Position numbers and translations under genes: made by a program. A stretch of 64,000 nt of DNA, taken from NCBI RefSeq assembly GCF_001510655.1, contig NZ_LMVC01000002.1, positions 1,718,388 to 1,782,387 of the forward strand, in the 5' to 3' direction. The stretch is from Fictibacillus sp. FJAT-27399 (GTDB taxonomy: Bacteria > Bacillota > Bacilli > Bacillales > Fictibacillaceae). Numbering within the stretch: the first letter of the stretch is position 1; every line of letters starts with the position of its first letter. The notes below the pieces were generated by a model. That model was not told where the DNA came from. It ran no database searches and saw nothing but the letters and a program-made list of their open reading frames with translations. Of this stretch, positions 34,998-42,559 are shown in pieces.

Positions 34998-35308
34998 TTC
35001 TTTTCCTGCGTGAAGATGTGCATGGCCTTTTTTAAGATCTCTACCTCTTCCTGTAATTCAAGATGATTCTTTCTTTCAGCCTCATACATTTCCTTATATT
35101 CTGTAGCCGTAAGCAGTTGGCTTCGGGCAGACTTTTCCGCTTCTTTTTGTTTCTTCCGATACGCGGAGACCCACTTTTGGAGGGTATCATAAGGGATATC
35201 TAACCTTTGGCAGACATCCGTCATTTTATGTCCATCAAGTACAATCTGTTTGGTCACAAACTCTTTAAACTCCGCTGAATACTTACCATATTTCCTCAAG
35301 TAAAACAC
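34994..35308 (-). CDS. IS3-family transposase OrfA (HTH)
   Basis: A 104-residue DNA-binding protein. It starts MFYLRKYGKYSAEFKEFVTK, has the HTH_Tnp helix-turn-helix (MTDVCQRLDIPYDTLQKWVS) and a C-terminal leucine-zipper-like coiled coil (LELQEEVEILKKAM). Partner of OrfB. Confidence 0.9.
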   Translation of the reverse strand: MFYLRKYGKYSAEFKEFVTKQIVLDGHKMTDVCQRLDIPYDTLQKWVSAYRKKQKEAEKSARSQLLTATEYKEMYEAERKNHLELQEEVEILKKAMHIFTQEKK

Positions 35309-35478
35309 GTCCTTTTACTGGTTGATCACGATTAAAACATACGCCAATGTCCGTGTCCACTTTTTATACTAACTTTACTTGAGGGAATAATTTGGCGCCT
35401 GAACAGAATAATCGGGCGGCATCCATTTTTACCCTCTCATACATGATCAAATATGATCTATCGACTCCCAAAAATAAA

Positions 35479-35723
35479 GGGGCTGTCCAAGAAGTCTGTA
35501 AGCTGTTGATTTCCGTTCCAGGCTGCTCGCTTTCCGCGGGCGTGCGGTGAGCCTTACCGGCGTGAACGCCTACTTTTTGGTGCAAGCACCGGCGGGAGTC
35601 TCACCTGTCACGCCAGTCCCGCAGGAGTCTCGCATCTTCCACTTCAATTAACTTTTCATTGAAGATTTTTCAAGCCAAAAAGGGGCTGCCTGAAGGTCAA
35701 TTTTCGACTTTCTGGACAGCCCC
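35479..35723. repeat. MITE-like element, copy 1 (245 bp)
   Basis: Bounded by GGGGCTGTCC at the left and GGACAGCCCC at the right with a further AAGTC / GACTT inner match. The interior is GC-rich with the Bacillus-type segments CGCTTTCCGCGGGCGTGCGG and GGGAGTCTCACCTGTCACGC. No coding potential. Nearly identical to copy 2 at 41185-41428. Confidence 0.85.
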
Positions 35724-35813
35724 TCCCTTTTCTCTGCTTCTTATAAAGCTGAATCTGTTGTTTCCACCCTGGCTTTGCGGGCTACACTGCATATCAAACT
35801 CTCCTTCAATCCC

Positions 35814-35917
35814 GTTCCTGGCCAGAACATGGAATTTACTGGCCGAACTTACTGATTTACTGGCCAAACTCTAAAAATACTGTCCAAAACTCAACTTTTA
35901 CTAGCCAATGCTTGATT
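35814..35917. repeat. Degenerate 20-21-bp tandem repeat, family B (TTTACTGGCC core)
   Basis: Units starting at 35814, 35835, 35856, 35877 and 35897 share a core like TTTACTGGCCNAAC (variants CCTGGCC, TACTGTCC, TACTAGCC); spacing is 21, 21, 21 and 20. It lies between the MITE-like copy and the YqfW-like gene, with no ORF. Confidence 0.7.
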
Positions 35918-35954
35918 ACGGTAAACTAGCCACCCTGCAACATGCCCTTAAATC

Positions 35955-35987
35955 AAAAAAGAACAGCAGATTTATCTGCTGTTCTTC
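35955..35987 (-). terminator. Terminator overlapping the stop of the YqfW-like gene
   Basis: Minus-strand stem AGAACAGCAGAT / ATCTGCTGTTCT followed by TTTTTTG; the stop codon TAA (35972-35974) lies in the loop. Confidence 0.85.
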
Positions 35988-36547
35988 TCCATTAGAATCT
36001 CTTTCAATTCTCCCCAGTCTGTGACGCGTTCGGCTTTGTAATGCCTGTTATACGACTGGTCCTTCACAAAGATCTTCAGTGTATCGCTGGACAGTGTCTC
36101 CAGGACTCTTGGTTTATCATCGAAATAATAATCCAAACCTAACTCTTCGATGATTTTTACCTTTTCATGGTCCTTCATCCCGCAGAAAAACTTTTCTTCC
36201 TCTACTGGAAAGCCTTGCTGAATCATCCATTCCATTGTACGCTCGGCATGTTCTCCGGGACGGGCAGTAATGTAATAGATTTCATGGCCCTGCTGATGAA
36301 GCTCCTGCAGCGTTTCTACTGCCTTTGGATATGGAGGACAGGATGTAAAATATATTTCTTCGAGCGACCTGTTCCACATCTCTTTGCCCTCCTGATCACT
36401 GAGGCCGAACGGATGATGAATCTCCACCGTTTTCAATTCCTCAAAAACATCCAGTGCAATCTTTTGATTTAATTTCTTATTGTAAATGGAAAACGCGTAG
36501 CCTCTTAAATTAATCAATGTATCATCTATATCAAAACCGAATTTCAT
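35972..36547 (-). CDS. yqfW: HAD-superfamily nucleotidase (YqfW-like, NT5C type)
   Basis: A 191-residue phosphatase. Motif I is GFDIDDTLINLRG at the N-terminus (catalytic Asp pair), motif II is YYITARPGEH and motif IV LDYYFDDKPRVLETL. These match the 5'(3')-deoxyribonucleotidase type and, from memory, B. subtilis YqfW closely. It probably dephosphorylates nucleotides or a related metabolite. It starts at 36547 and lies 10 bases after the end of ribD on the same strand, so it may be the last gene of that unit. Confidence 0.85.
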   Translation of the reverse strand: MKFGFDIDDTLINLRGYAFSIYNKKLNQKIALDVFEELKTVEIHHPFGLSDQEGKEMWNRSLEEIYFTSCPPYPKAVETLQELHQQGHEIYYITARPGEHAERTMEWMIQQGFPVEEEKFFCGMKDHEKVKIIEELGLDYYFDDKPRVLETLSSDTLKIFVKDQSYNRHYKAERVTDWGELKEILMEKNSR

Positions 36548-36557
36548 GTGACTCTCC

Positions 36558-37658
36558 TTACTTCCCCTGATACAACGGGTAACCGGTGAATTTAAAATCT
36601 TTGCCTGTTTTTTCGACGCTCAAATCCTGCAGTTCAACCGCATCACTCATCTTTTCGATGCCCGTTCCTTCAAGAAAAGTAGGCGCAAGGCTTCCGCCCA
36701 CCAGTTTGGGTGCCATATAAACCACCATTTTATCAACGAGCTGATGTTGAAGGAAAGACGCGATAACGGCTCCTCCCCCTTCGATCATAAGTGATGAAAC
36801 GAGCTTTTCTCCGAGCAGGTCAACGACTTCTACAGGGTTCACCTGATCGCCGGGGCTTTTTGTTACAAAAACAGAGACCCCAGCATTTTCAAGCTCTTTT
36901 CTTTTCTCTGCACTGGCGCGCTCGGTCGTAAAGATCCACGATTCTGCTTTGCCGTCCTGAACAACCTTTGATTCAAGCGGGATTCTTAACGTTGAATCAA
37001 GGATTACCCTGATCGGATTGCGGCCGTTTGGAATCCTTGTTGATAACTCAGGATCATCCTTGATCACCGTATTGACACCGACAAGAATGGCCATGTTTTC
37101 GTTACGGATGTGATGAACGTCTGTCCGTGCTTCTTCCGACGTAATCCACTTGCTGTCTGAAGTGTAGGTAGATATTTTGCCATCAAGTGTAACCGCTGAT
37201 TTAGTCGTTACGAACGGCCTCTTCTGGACGATAAATTTGTTGAATACTTCATTCATGGTTTGCGATTCACGCTCAAGAACACCAGTTATGACCTCTATAC
37301 CCGCTTCTTTTAAAATGGCGACGCCTCTGCCTGAAACGAGCGGATTGGGGTCGAGACTTGCGATCACTACCGTTTTAAGACCGGCTTTCACAATGGCTTT
37401 GGCACATGGCCCTGTCCTTCCGTGATGAGAGCAAGGTTCAAGGGTAACATAAATCGTTCCTCCTATTGTCCTCTCACCCGCCATACGGATCGCATGAATT
37501 TCAGCGTGTGGTTCACCCGGCTTTAAGTGTGACCCAATTCCAACGATTCGGTTATCATTAACGATGACCGCTCCGACCATGGGATTGGGATCCGTTTGGC
37601 CCTTCATCGCTCGTGCGTTATCAAGTGCCAGTCTCATATAAAATTCATGATTAGCCAT
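36558..37658 (-). CDS. ribD: Bifunctional riboflavin deaminase/reductase RibD
   Basis: A 366-residue enzyme with both domains: the zinc deaminase (PHAEIHAIRMAG, LEPCSHHGRTGPCAKA) and the C-terminal NADPH reductase (TTKSAVTLDGKIST, SSLMIEGGGAVIASFL). It performs steps two and three of riboflavin synthesis. It is absent from the FMN-riboswitch operon at 17-20 kb, so this copy is needed for the pathway unless another lies outside the window. It overlaps the upstream GTP cyclohydrolase gene by 8 bases. Confidence 0.95.
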   Translation of the reverse strand: MANHEFYMRLALDNARAMKGQTDPNPMVGAVIVNDNRIVGIGSHLKPGEPHAEIHAIRMAGERTIGGTIYVTLEPCSHHGRTGPCAKAIVKAGLKTVVIASLDPNPLVSGRGVAILKEAGIEVITGVLERESQTMNEVFNKFIVQKRPFVTTKSAVTLDGKISTYTSDSKWITSEEARTDVHHIRNENMAILVGVNTVIKDDPELSTRIPNGRNPIRVILDSTLRIPLESKVVQDGKAESWIFTTERASAEKRKELENAGVSVFVTKSPGDQVNPVEVVDLLGEKLVSSLMIEGGGAVIASFLQHQLVDKMVVYMAPKLVGGSLAPTFLEGTGIEKMSDAVELQDLSVEKTGKDFKFTGYPLYQGK

Positions 37659-38409
37659 TTGGGCAGCCTTCTTCCTCTTTTAAGTGTCCGGAGCGGGCTA
37701 TCTTTGTATTCAGGTAAGTCTCATTAAACTCTGAAACATCTCCCCATAATGGTGTCCGACCTGACAGATGCATGCCTGAGTTTTTTAAGGCCTCCAGCTT
37801 TTTAGGGTTATTTGTAATTAACGTGACGGGTTTTTTACGCAGCGCTTTTAATACATCTATAGCGTCCTCATAGTTCCTTGAATCATCGACGAATCCTAAG
37901 TTCAGGTTGGCTTCTACTGTATCGTACCCGTTTTCCTGAAGAACGTAAGCCATCGCTTTTGAGAATAAACCGATGCCCCTTCCTTCGTGATTGGCAAGGT
38001 AAAAGAGTGCGCCAGTTCCATGTTCCTTAATCATCTGCATGGATTGCTTTAATTGAAATCCGCAGTCGCAGCGTTTGCTTCCGAAAATATCTCCTGTATG
38101 GCAGATGGAATGCATGCGAATTAAGGCATCTTCATTGTATTCAAAGTCTCCGTACACCAATACGCTTGACTGCTGGTATTCGGCCAGGTTGTCAGAAGAC
38201 AATTTTTCAATAATTTTTTCGTAATCATCCGTAATTTCATCTCTTTGAAGCCAGCAATACCATTGAAAGACAACTGTTTCCCCGTAGAGGTTCACAGGCA
38301 GTCGAATCGGTCCGACCAAATAGATGCCGCCCCCTTCAGGTGTTTTGATCAGCTGAATTTTATCTTCAAGTATGGAAAGAACTTTAGATTCAAGTTTAGA
38401 TTGTTCCAT
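37651..38409 (-). CDS. Second GTP cyclohydrolase II (RibA-like, single domain)
   Basis: A 252-residue enzyme without a RibB domain. Zinc cysteines are in SICHTGDIFGSKRCDCG; the GTP site reads NHEGRGIGLFSKAMAYVL where RibBA has RQEGRGIGL, so a conserved Arg-Gln is Asn-His. An extra 90-residue N-terminal part and a tail (HLKEEEGCPNG) differ from RibBA. It opens GTP to the diaminopyrimidine that RibD uses next, and it is translationally coupled to ribD. No RFN element is seen upstream; AAAAGGGGATTAAACATA precedes the start, with a weak TTGCAA-18-TAAAAT promoter. Confidence 0.88.
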   Translation of the reverse strand: MEQSKLESKVLSILEDKIQLIKTPEGGGIYLVGPIRLPVNLYGETVVFQWYCWLQRDEITDDYEKIIEKLSSDNLAEYQQSSVLVYGDFEYNEDALIRMHSICHTGDIFGSKRCDCGFQLKQSMQMIKEHGTGALFYLANHEGRGIGLFSKAMAYVLQENGYDTVEANLNLGFVDDSRNYEDAIDVLKALRKKPVTLITNNPKKLEALKNSGMHLSGRTPLWGDVSEFNETYLNTKIARSGHLKEEEGCPNG

Positions 38410-38578
38410 TATGTTTAATCCCCTTTTATATGAAACAGATGTTTGCTTTAAATTTTATCATTCTGTTTTCTTATTTTGCAAAGCTGACTGACTGACTATC
38501 CCAATTAAAGGAATGTTCTTATGTATTATATACTACCAACAAATAAAAAGTAAGTAGGTATTAAAAAGTATTGAACAA

Positions 38579-38611
38579 AAAAACCGCCCTTTTAATAAAA
38601 GACGGTTTTCT
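38579..38611 (-). terminator. Terminator left by the deleted TauE gene
   Basis: Stem AAAACCGTCTTTT / AAAAGGGCGGTTTT around a short loop, directly after the relic's stop codon. Confidence 0.65.
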
Positions 38612-38612
38612 A

Positions 38613-38835
38613 TCATGTCATTAAAATATCAATCCATATTTTTAATGCTGTTGCGATGATCAGCACTGCAAGGATATACTGCAGGAAACACTTGTACAGC
38701 GACAATGCCTGAAACATGATGTGCCGTAAATCCGGCAAATCCCAACAAGGAAGGAATGTACAATAGGATGGGATAATTTATAATCGCTCCGCCTATGCCC
38801 AGCATACCTGAAATAAAAGAGCCGATGAATCTCTA
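38613..38835 (-). pseudogene. Internally deleted sulfite exporter TauE/SafE-family gene
   Basis: On the minus strand the first part reads [20 protein letters not shown] then [20 protein letters not shown], the N-terminal signature of TauE/SafE exporters. After GIVAVQV the frame changes to [20 protein letters not shown] with a stop at 38613, which is the usual C-terminus. About 150 middle codons and the original start are gone (TAG lies just upstream of FIGSF). Its terminator remains. Clear gene decay by deletion. Confidence 0.8.
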
Positions 38836-38873
38836 TTTTTTAATTACATAACTTAAAAAACTTATACCATCCA

Positions 38874-38915
38874 AAAATGGACTGCCATCTCCCTGGCAGC
38901 CCATTTTTTTATAGA
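38874..38915 (-). terminator. spoVR terminator
   Basis: Minus-strand stem AATGGGCTGCCA / TGGCAGTCCATT with a GGGAGA loop; T-run follows. Confidence 0.8.
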
Positions 38916-40327
38916 TATTTCCGATGCACACTCTTCCCGTCATAAGTAAACAAAACAGGCTTCTCTTCAATTTTCGTCTCGATATGCACGGGTCTGCCCC
39001 ACAGCTGGTTCACATAAGGCAGTACTTTCTCCAAATATTTCACATCCAGCTCGATTCCTTCGAACCAGTGCTTCAAGTACAGCTCGCCATTTTTCAGGTA
39101 ATCCCCATCGTTTACCGTAATATAAGGAAAGCCGCCGTTGACGCGCATGCCGACTAGCTGGTCGCGCACGCCTTCCCAATCTTTATCCACGACCTTGTAG
39201 TCCCTCCCCTGCTTTTGGAAAAGGTACATGTCTTCACGCTGACAAAGATCCTTCGTCAAGTAGTTGCGGATGAAGGACATATCTGATTCCAGTTCACGGA
39301 CTTCAAACATCTTCTCACGGCCTGATCCTGGTTTTACTCCCTGCTTGAGCAATTCTTCATCCGGATCATTATACCGTTCTTCGATGTCCTTAAAAATCTG
39401 CAGCCCCATATAGTATGGGTTGATGGAGGTTCTTGACGGCTGAACAACCCCCGCGTTCAATTTGGCAAACTCAATGGTCTCATGAGTGGTCAGATCCATC
39501 TCCTGGAGAATTTTAGCGTGCCAGTAGCTGGCCCAGCCTTCGTTCATGATTTTCGTTTCGAGCTGCGGCCAGAAGTAGAGCATTTCTTCTCTCATCATGG
39601 AGAGAATATCGCGCTGCCAGTCTTCAAGCTCTCTGCTGTATTCTTCAATAAACAGCAGGATATCTTTTTCTGGCTGAGGAGGAAAAAGCTTCTTTTTTAC
39701 ATTGGATGTCTTTTCATGACTGCTTTTCGGTTTATCAATGTTCCAGAGATCATCGTAAGGCGTTTCTCTTTTTACAATTTCCTCTTCTTCTACATCTTCA
39801 AGGTTATAATTCAGCCGATTTCGCATAATGGACGGATCAATGTGTTCTTGTATGGCGAGTACAGCATCCAGGAATTCCTCGACCTCCCGTTTTCCATGAA
39901 CCATTTCATAGTGAGAGACTCTTTCTGCTGTGGCCGTCATGCTTTCTACCATATCCCTTCTCGTGTTGGAGAAGCGGACATTGTTTTTAAAGAAATCACA
40001 ATGAGCAAGAACATGGGCGATAATCAGCTTGTTCTGGATCAAAGAGTTCGTATCCAGTAAGAACGCATAGCATGGGTCAGAGTTGATCACTAGCTCATAG
40101 ATTTTGCTTAATCCCAAATCATATTGCAGCTTCATTTTGTGGAATTGTTTCCCGAAACTCCAATGAGAGAACCTTGTCGGCATACCATACGCGCCGAATG
40201 TATAAATAATATCCGCAGGGCAGATTTCATAGCGCATTGGATAGAAATCAAGGCCAAAACCAGAAGCAATTTCAGTAATTTCCGAAATTGCCATTCCAAG
40301 TTCTTTATTTTGCTGATCCCAGGTCAA
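38909..40327 (-). CDS. spoVR: Stage V sporulation protein R
   Basis: A 472-residue cytoplasmic protein (B. subtilis SpoVR 468) needed for spore cortex formation and expressed under SigE in the mother cell. Typical blocks: [52 protein letters not shown] and [20 protein letters not shown] at 40327 is chosen because GAGGAGGG lies seven bases ahead; a TTG 33 bases upstream has none. CATAAATT about 20 bases upstream of that could be a SigE -10. Confidence 0.94.
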   Translation of the reverse strand: MTWDQQNKELGMAISEITEIASGFGLDFYPMRYEICPADIIYTFGAYGMPTRFSHWSFGKQFHKMKLQYDLGLSKIYELVINSDPCYAFLLDTNSLIQNKLIIAHVLAHCDFFKNNVRFSNTRRDMVESMTATAERVSHYEMVHGKREVEEFLDAVLAIQEHIDPSIMRNRLNYNLEDVEEEEIVKRETPYDDLWNIDKPKSSHEKTSNVKKKLFPPQPEKDILLFIEEYSRELEDWQRDILSMMREEMLYFWPQLETKIMNEGWASYWHAKILQEMDLTTHETIEFAKLNAGVVQPSRTSINPYYMGLQIFKDIEERYNDPDEELLKQGVKPGSGREKMFEVRELESDMSFIRNYLTKDLCQREDMYLFQKQGRDYKVVDKDWEGVRDQLVGMRVNGGFPYITVNDGDYLKNGELYLKHWFEGIELDVKYLEKVLPYVNQLWGRPVHIETKIEEKPVLFTYDGKSVHRKYL

Positions 40328-40472
40328 GATTGTTCCCTCCTCTATTATCTCTTTCTTCAATTTATGATGGAAAAATTGATTTCATGAGGAAAGGACAAAA
40401 ACTTATGTGGCCAAGTATGAATATTTGTCTTTTCTGTCCATAATATTTGTACGCTTAAAAGAGGAGACACTT

Positions 40473-41180
40473 ATGGAATTTTTTTATCGAGCATTCATGA
40501 TATTTCTGTTTGGCTATTTGTTTTTAAGATTTACGGGAAAAAAGGCTGTATCTCAAATGCACAGTTTTGACATGCTTTTTATCTTGATTATTGGCAATGT
40601 GATCAGTCAGCCGCTTCAAAAGGACAGTGTTTGGAAAGCTCTTTTGTATACGTTTATGATTGTGGTGTTTTATAAAATTTTCATGTGGATTTCTATGAAT
40701 AATAAATTACGGTGGATTCTTTATGAGAGCCCGACTGTCCTAATCCGCAACGGGGATATTGACCGGAAAGGCCTGAGAAAAGTACGTCTCCCGGTTGATG
40801 AACTTCTTGCACAATTAAGAGTACTGGGCTACACGGATACCCGGAATATTGCACTGGCCGCGATGGAAGACAACGGCCAGATCAGCGTCATCCCAAAAGC
40901 CAATTACAGGCCTGTACAGCCCGGGGATTTAAAAGTAAAAGTGAAAAAGGAATTTATCCCTATTCCTGTCATCATGGATGGCCAGATCATCGACCATAAT
41001 CTAAAATACCTTAAACTGGAGAGAGACTGGCTGTTAAAGAGAGTAAAGCAAAAAGGAGCGGAAATACAAGATATTATTTTAGCGACCATTACAGATTCAG
41101 GAACGCTTCATATCGATACAAACAATCCGCACAACGAGGATAAAGGTCCCTATTCCTACAAACCCGGAGAGGATAATTAA
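40473..41180 (+). CDS. DUF421 (YetF-type) membrane protein
   Basis: A 235-residue protein with three N-terminal membrane helices (FYRAFMIFLFGYLFLRF and so on) and two small alpha/beta cytoplasmic domains. The signature RLPVDELLAQLRVLGYTDTR and ALAAMEDNGQISVIPK are typical of YetF/YkjA-type proteins, which occur in several copies in Bacilli; at least some are sporulation-linked. AGAGGAGACACTT precedes the ATG at 40473; the longer frame from 40407 lacks a site. It is divergent from spoVR. The MITE-like copy 2 begins 5 bases past its stop. Confidence 0.85.
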   Translation: MEFFYRAFMIFLFGYLFLRFTGKKAVSQMHSFDMLFILIIGNVISQPLQKDSVWKALLYTFMIVVFYKIFMWISMNNKLRWILYESPTVLIRNGDIDRKGLRKVRLPVDELLAQLRVLGYTDTRNIALAAMEDNGQISVIPKANYRPVQPGDLKVKVKKEFIPIPVIMDGQIIDHNLKYLKLERDWLLKRVKQKGAEIQDIILATITDSGTLHIDTNNPHNEDKGPYSYKPGEDN

Positions 41181-41184
41181 AAAA

Positions 41185-41428
41185 GGGGCTGTCCAAGAAG
41201 TCTGTAAGCTGTTGATTTCCGTTCCAGGCTGCTCGCTTTCCGCGGGGCGTGCGGTGAGCCTTACCGGCGTGAACGCCTACTTTTTGGCGCTAGCGCCTGC
41301 GGGAGTCTCACCTGTCACGCTAGTCCCGCAGGAGTCTCGCACCTTCCACTTCAATCAACTTTTCATTGAAGATTTTCAAGCCAAAAAGGAGCTGCTGAAG
41401 GTCAATTTTCGACTTTCAGGACAGCCCC
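41185..41428. repeat. MITE-like element, copy 2 (244 bp)
   Basis: The same GGGGCTGTCC / GGACAGCCCC ends and interior as copy 1, with scattered single-base differences and one length change. It starts 5 bases after the DUF421 stop, and its right end with the T-run GGACAGCCCCTTTTTT may now act as a terminator. Confidence 0.88.
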
Positions 41429-41446
41429 TTTTTTATGTAAACGAAA

Positions 41447-41770
41447 TTAACTTCTTGGTGCCCAAAGAATAATCGAGACTCCAGCGATGCAAACCAGTGC
41501 TCCGATCCAATCGTAGATGTCTGGCACTTTCCTATCCACAAGCCATCCCCAGAGAACAGATAAAACGATAAACACACCGCCATAGGCAGCATACACTCTT
41601 CCAAAACTCGGGAAATTCTGAAGCGTAGGAATAATGCCATATAGTACAAGAATTAGACTCCCGGCAATCGCATATCCAATCGGCCTGTTCTCTTTGATTG
41701 TAAGCCAGACCAGGTATCCGCCTCCGATTTCAGCCAGTCCCGCGAGTATAAACAAAATTGCAGCCTTCAT
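41447..41770 (-). CDS. YnfA/UPF0060-family small membrane protein
   Basis: A 107-residue, four-helix membrane protein: AAILFILAGLAEIGGGYLVW, AYGGVFIVLSVLWGW and DWIGALVCIAGVSIILW match UPF0060 (YnfA), distant relatives of small multidrug transporters. Function is not established. The start at 41770 follows GGAAGGAGACAAGC; a longer frame is not supported. Confidence 0.88.
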   Translation of the reverse strand: MKAAILFILAGLAEIGGGYLVWLTIKENRPIGYAIAGSLILVLYGIIPTLQNFPSFGRVYAAYGGVFIVLSVLWGWLVDRKVPDIYDWIGALVCIAGVSIILWAPRS

Positions 41771-41946
41771 GCTTGTCTCCTTCCATATCACTCGTTTCTC
41801 AATTATCCATGAATCAACCGTTCAGCACCAGCATGACATAAAGTCTGCCCTCATTTCGAATATAGTAATGGATTTTAATAGAATGAATGTTTAAAAAGCA
41901 AATTAGCGTGGGATATTACATTATGACTAAAGGAGGTTTCACTCAA

Positions 41947-42078
41947 ATGTCCTTTTTATGCAGTGTACTTGGAGTTTTGGGAATCGCCTTATGCAATGAG
42001 ATTAAGCATTCCTATATAAAAAAAGCAAAAGCGAAACCGGCAAAACGCCGGCTTCAGACAAAAAAATCAATCGTATAA
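41947..42078 (+). CDS. Small membrane-anchored basic peptide, 43 aa
   Basis: AAAGGAGG precedes ATG 41947. The peptide starts MSFLCSVLGVLGIALCNEI, one short hydrophobic helix, then a strongly basic tail (KKAKAKPAKRRLQTKKS). A terminator follows at once. Unrecognised; possibly a small membrane protein. An ATG at 41923 in frame would give eight extra residues but has no clear ribosome site. Confidence 0.55.
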   Translation: MSFLCSVLGVLGIALCNEIKHSYIKKAKAKPAKRRLQTKKSIV

Positions 42079-42081
42079 AAC

Positions 42082-42114
42082 AAGCAGCCCACCCTGTCAT
42101 TCAGGGTGGGCTTT
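42082..42114. terminator. Terminator between the 43-aa gene and the 141-aa gene
   Basis: Stem AGCCCACCCTG / CAGGGTGGGCT with TCATT loop; short T-runs on both sides. Confidence 0.7.
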
Positions 42115-42117
42115 CAC

Positions 42118-42543
42118 CTATCTACTTTCATGTTGATTCTCTACTAGTCCTCTCAGGACTTCAAAGAAAATCTGGCCGTCATCCACACTCAGATGGACAG
42201 TATCCACTTGTTTTGTGAACCCGAATACCATTCTAACGGTCTCAGGCTTGATCAGCTTAATCTCAAAAGCCGGCTTTTCCTTGGAGAACTCCTGTAATAC
42301 AGCATCAAATGTCCGCTTATCCTCAACTTTGGTTAATGGTTCAGGTCCAGTGTACCGCTCTATACTTCGAATGTTAGAAACAGCTATTGTTAATGATTTT
42401 GCAAGGCCAGGCTGTAAGACCAATTCCTTTTCGTTAAGAACAAAAGGACAGGACCTGATCGCCTGGATATCTCCAAGAAAAAGCAGGATCGTATACACAT
42501 TGAGAAGCAAAAAGGCCCAGGCTGCCAGTCCACTCCATTGCAT
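42118..42543 (-). CDS. Hypothetical protein with one membrane helix, possibly 5'-truncated
   Basis: A 141-residue frame: one or two N-terminal hydrophobic segments (LAAWAFLLLNVYTILLFLGD) then a cytoplasmic part with beta-like strands (FEIKLIKPETVRMVFGF). No ribosome site lies before the ATG at 42543. It begins 17 bases after the corA stop. The abrupt start in a hydrophobic stretch suggests the C-terminal part of a longer membrane protein. No family recognised. Confidence 0.45.
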   Translation of the reverse strand: MQWSGLAAWAFLLLNVYTILLFLGDIQAIRSCPFVLNEKELVLQPGLAKSLTIAVSNIRSIERYTGPEPLTKVEDKRTFDAVLQEFSKEKPAFEIKLIKPETVRMVFGFTKQVDTVHLSVDDGQIFFEVLRGLVENQHESR

Positions 42544-42559
42544 AAGCAAATCGATTTAT

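Larger units (their letters stand above)
33958..35360 (-). mobile_element. IS3-family insertion sequence, apparently complete
   Basis: Contains both transposase frames (orfA 34994-35308, orfB 34086-34997). Imperfect terminal inverted repeats begin GTGGACTTCTGTCA at the left and, read inward, GTGGACACGGACAT at the right; ends are approximate. A 13-base near-direct repeat AATTGGGCGCCTG (33945-33957) and AATTTGGCGCCTG (35389-35401) flanks it, differing at one base; it is longer than the 3-4-base duplication usual in IS3, and the right copy lies about 28 bases outside the inverted repeat, so the true right end may be near 35388. Confidence 0.8.

Noticed and set aside
35364-35585. 73-codon frame running from the IS flank into the MITE-like element
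   Set aside because: It is made of element ends and flanks, with no ribosome site; the same frame in copy 2 differs.
41212-41472. 86-codon frame in MITE-like copy 2
   Set aside because: Non-coding repeat; the frame is broken by the length difference in copy 1.
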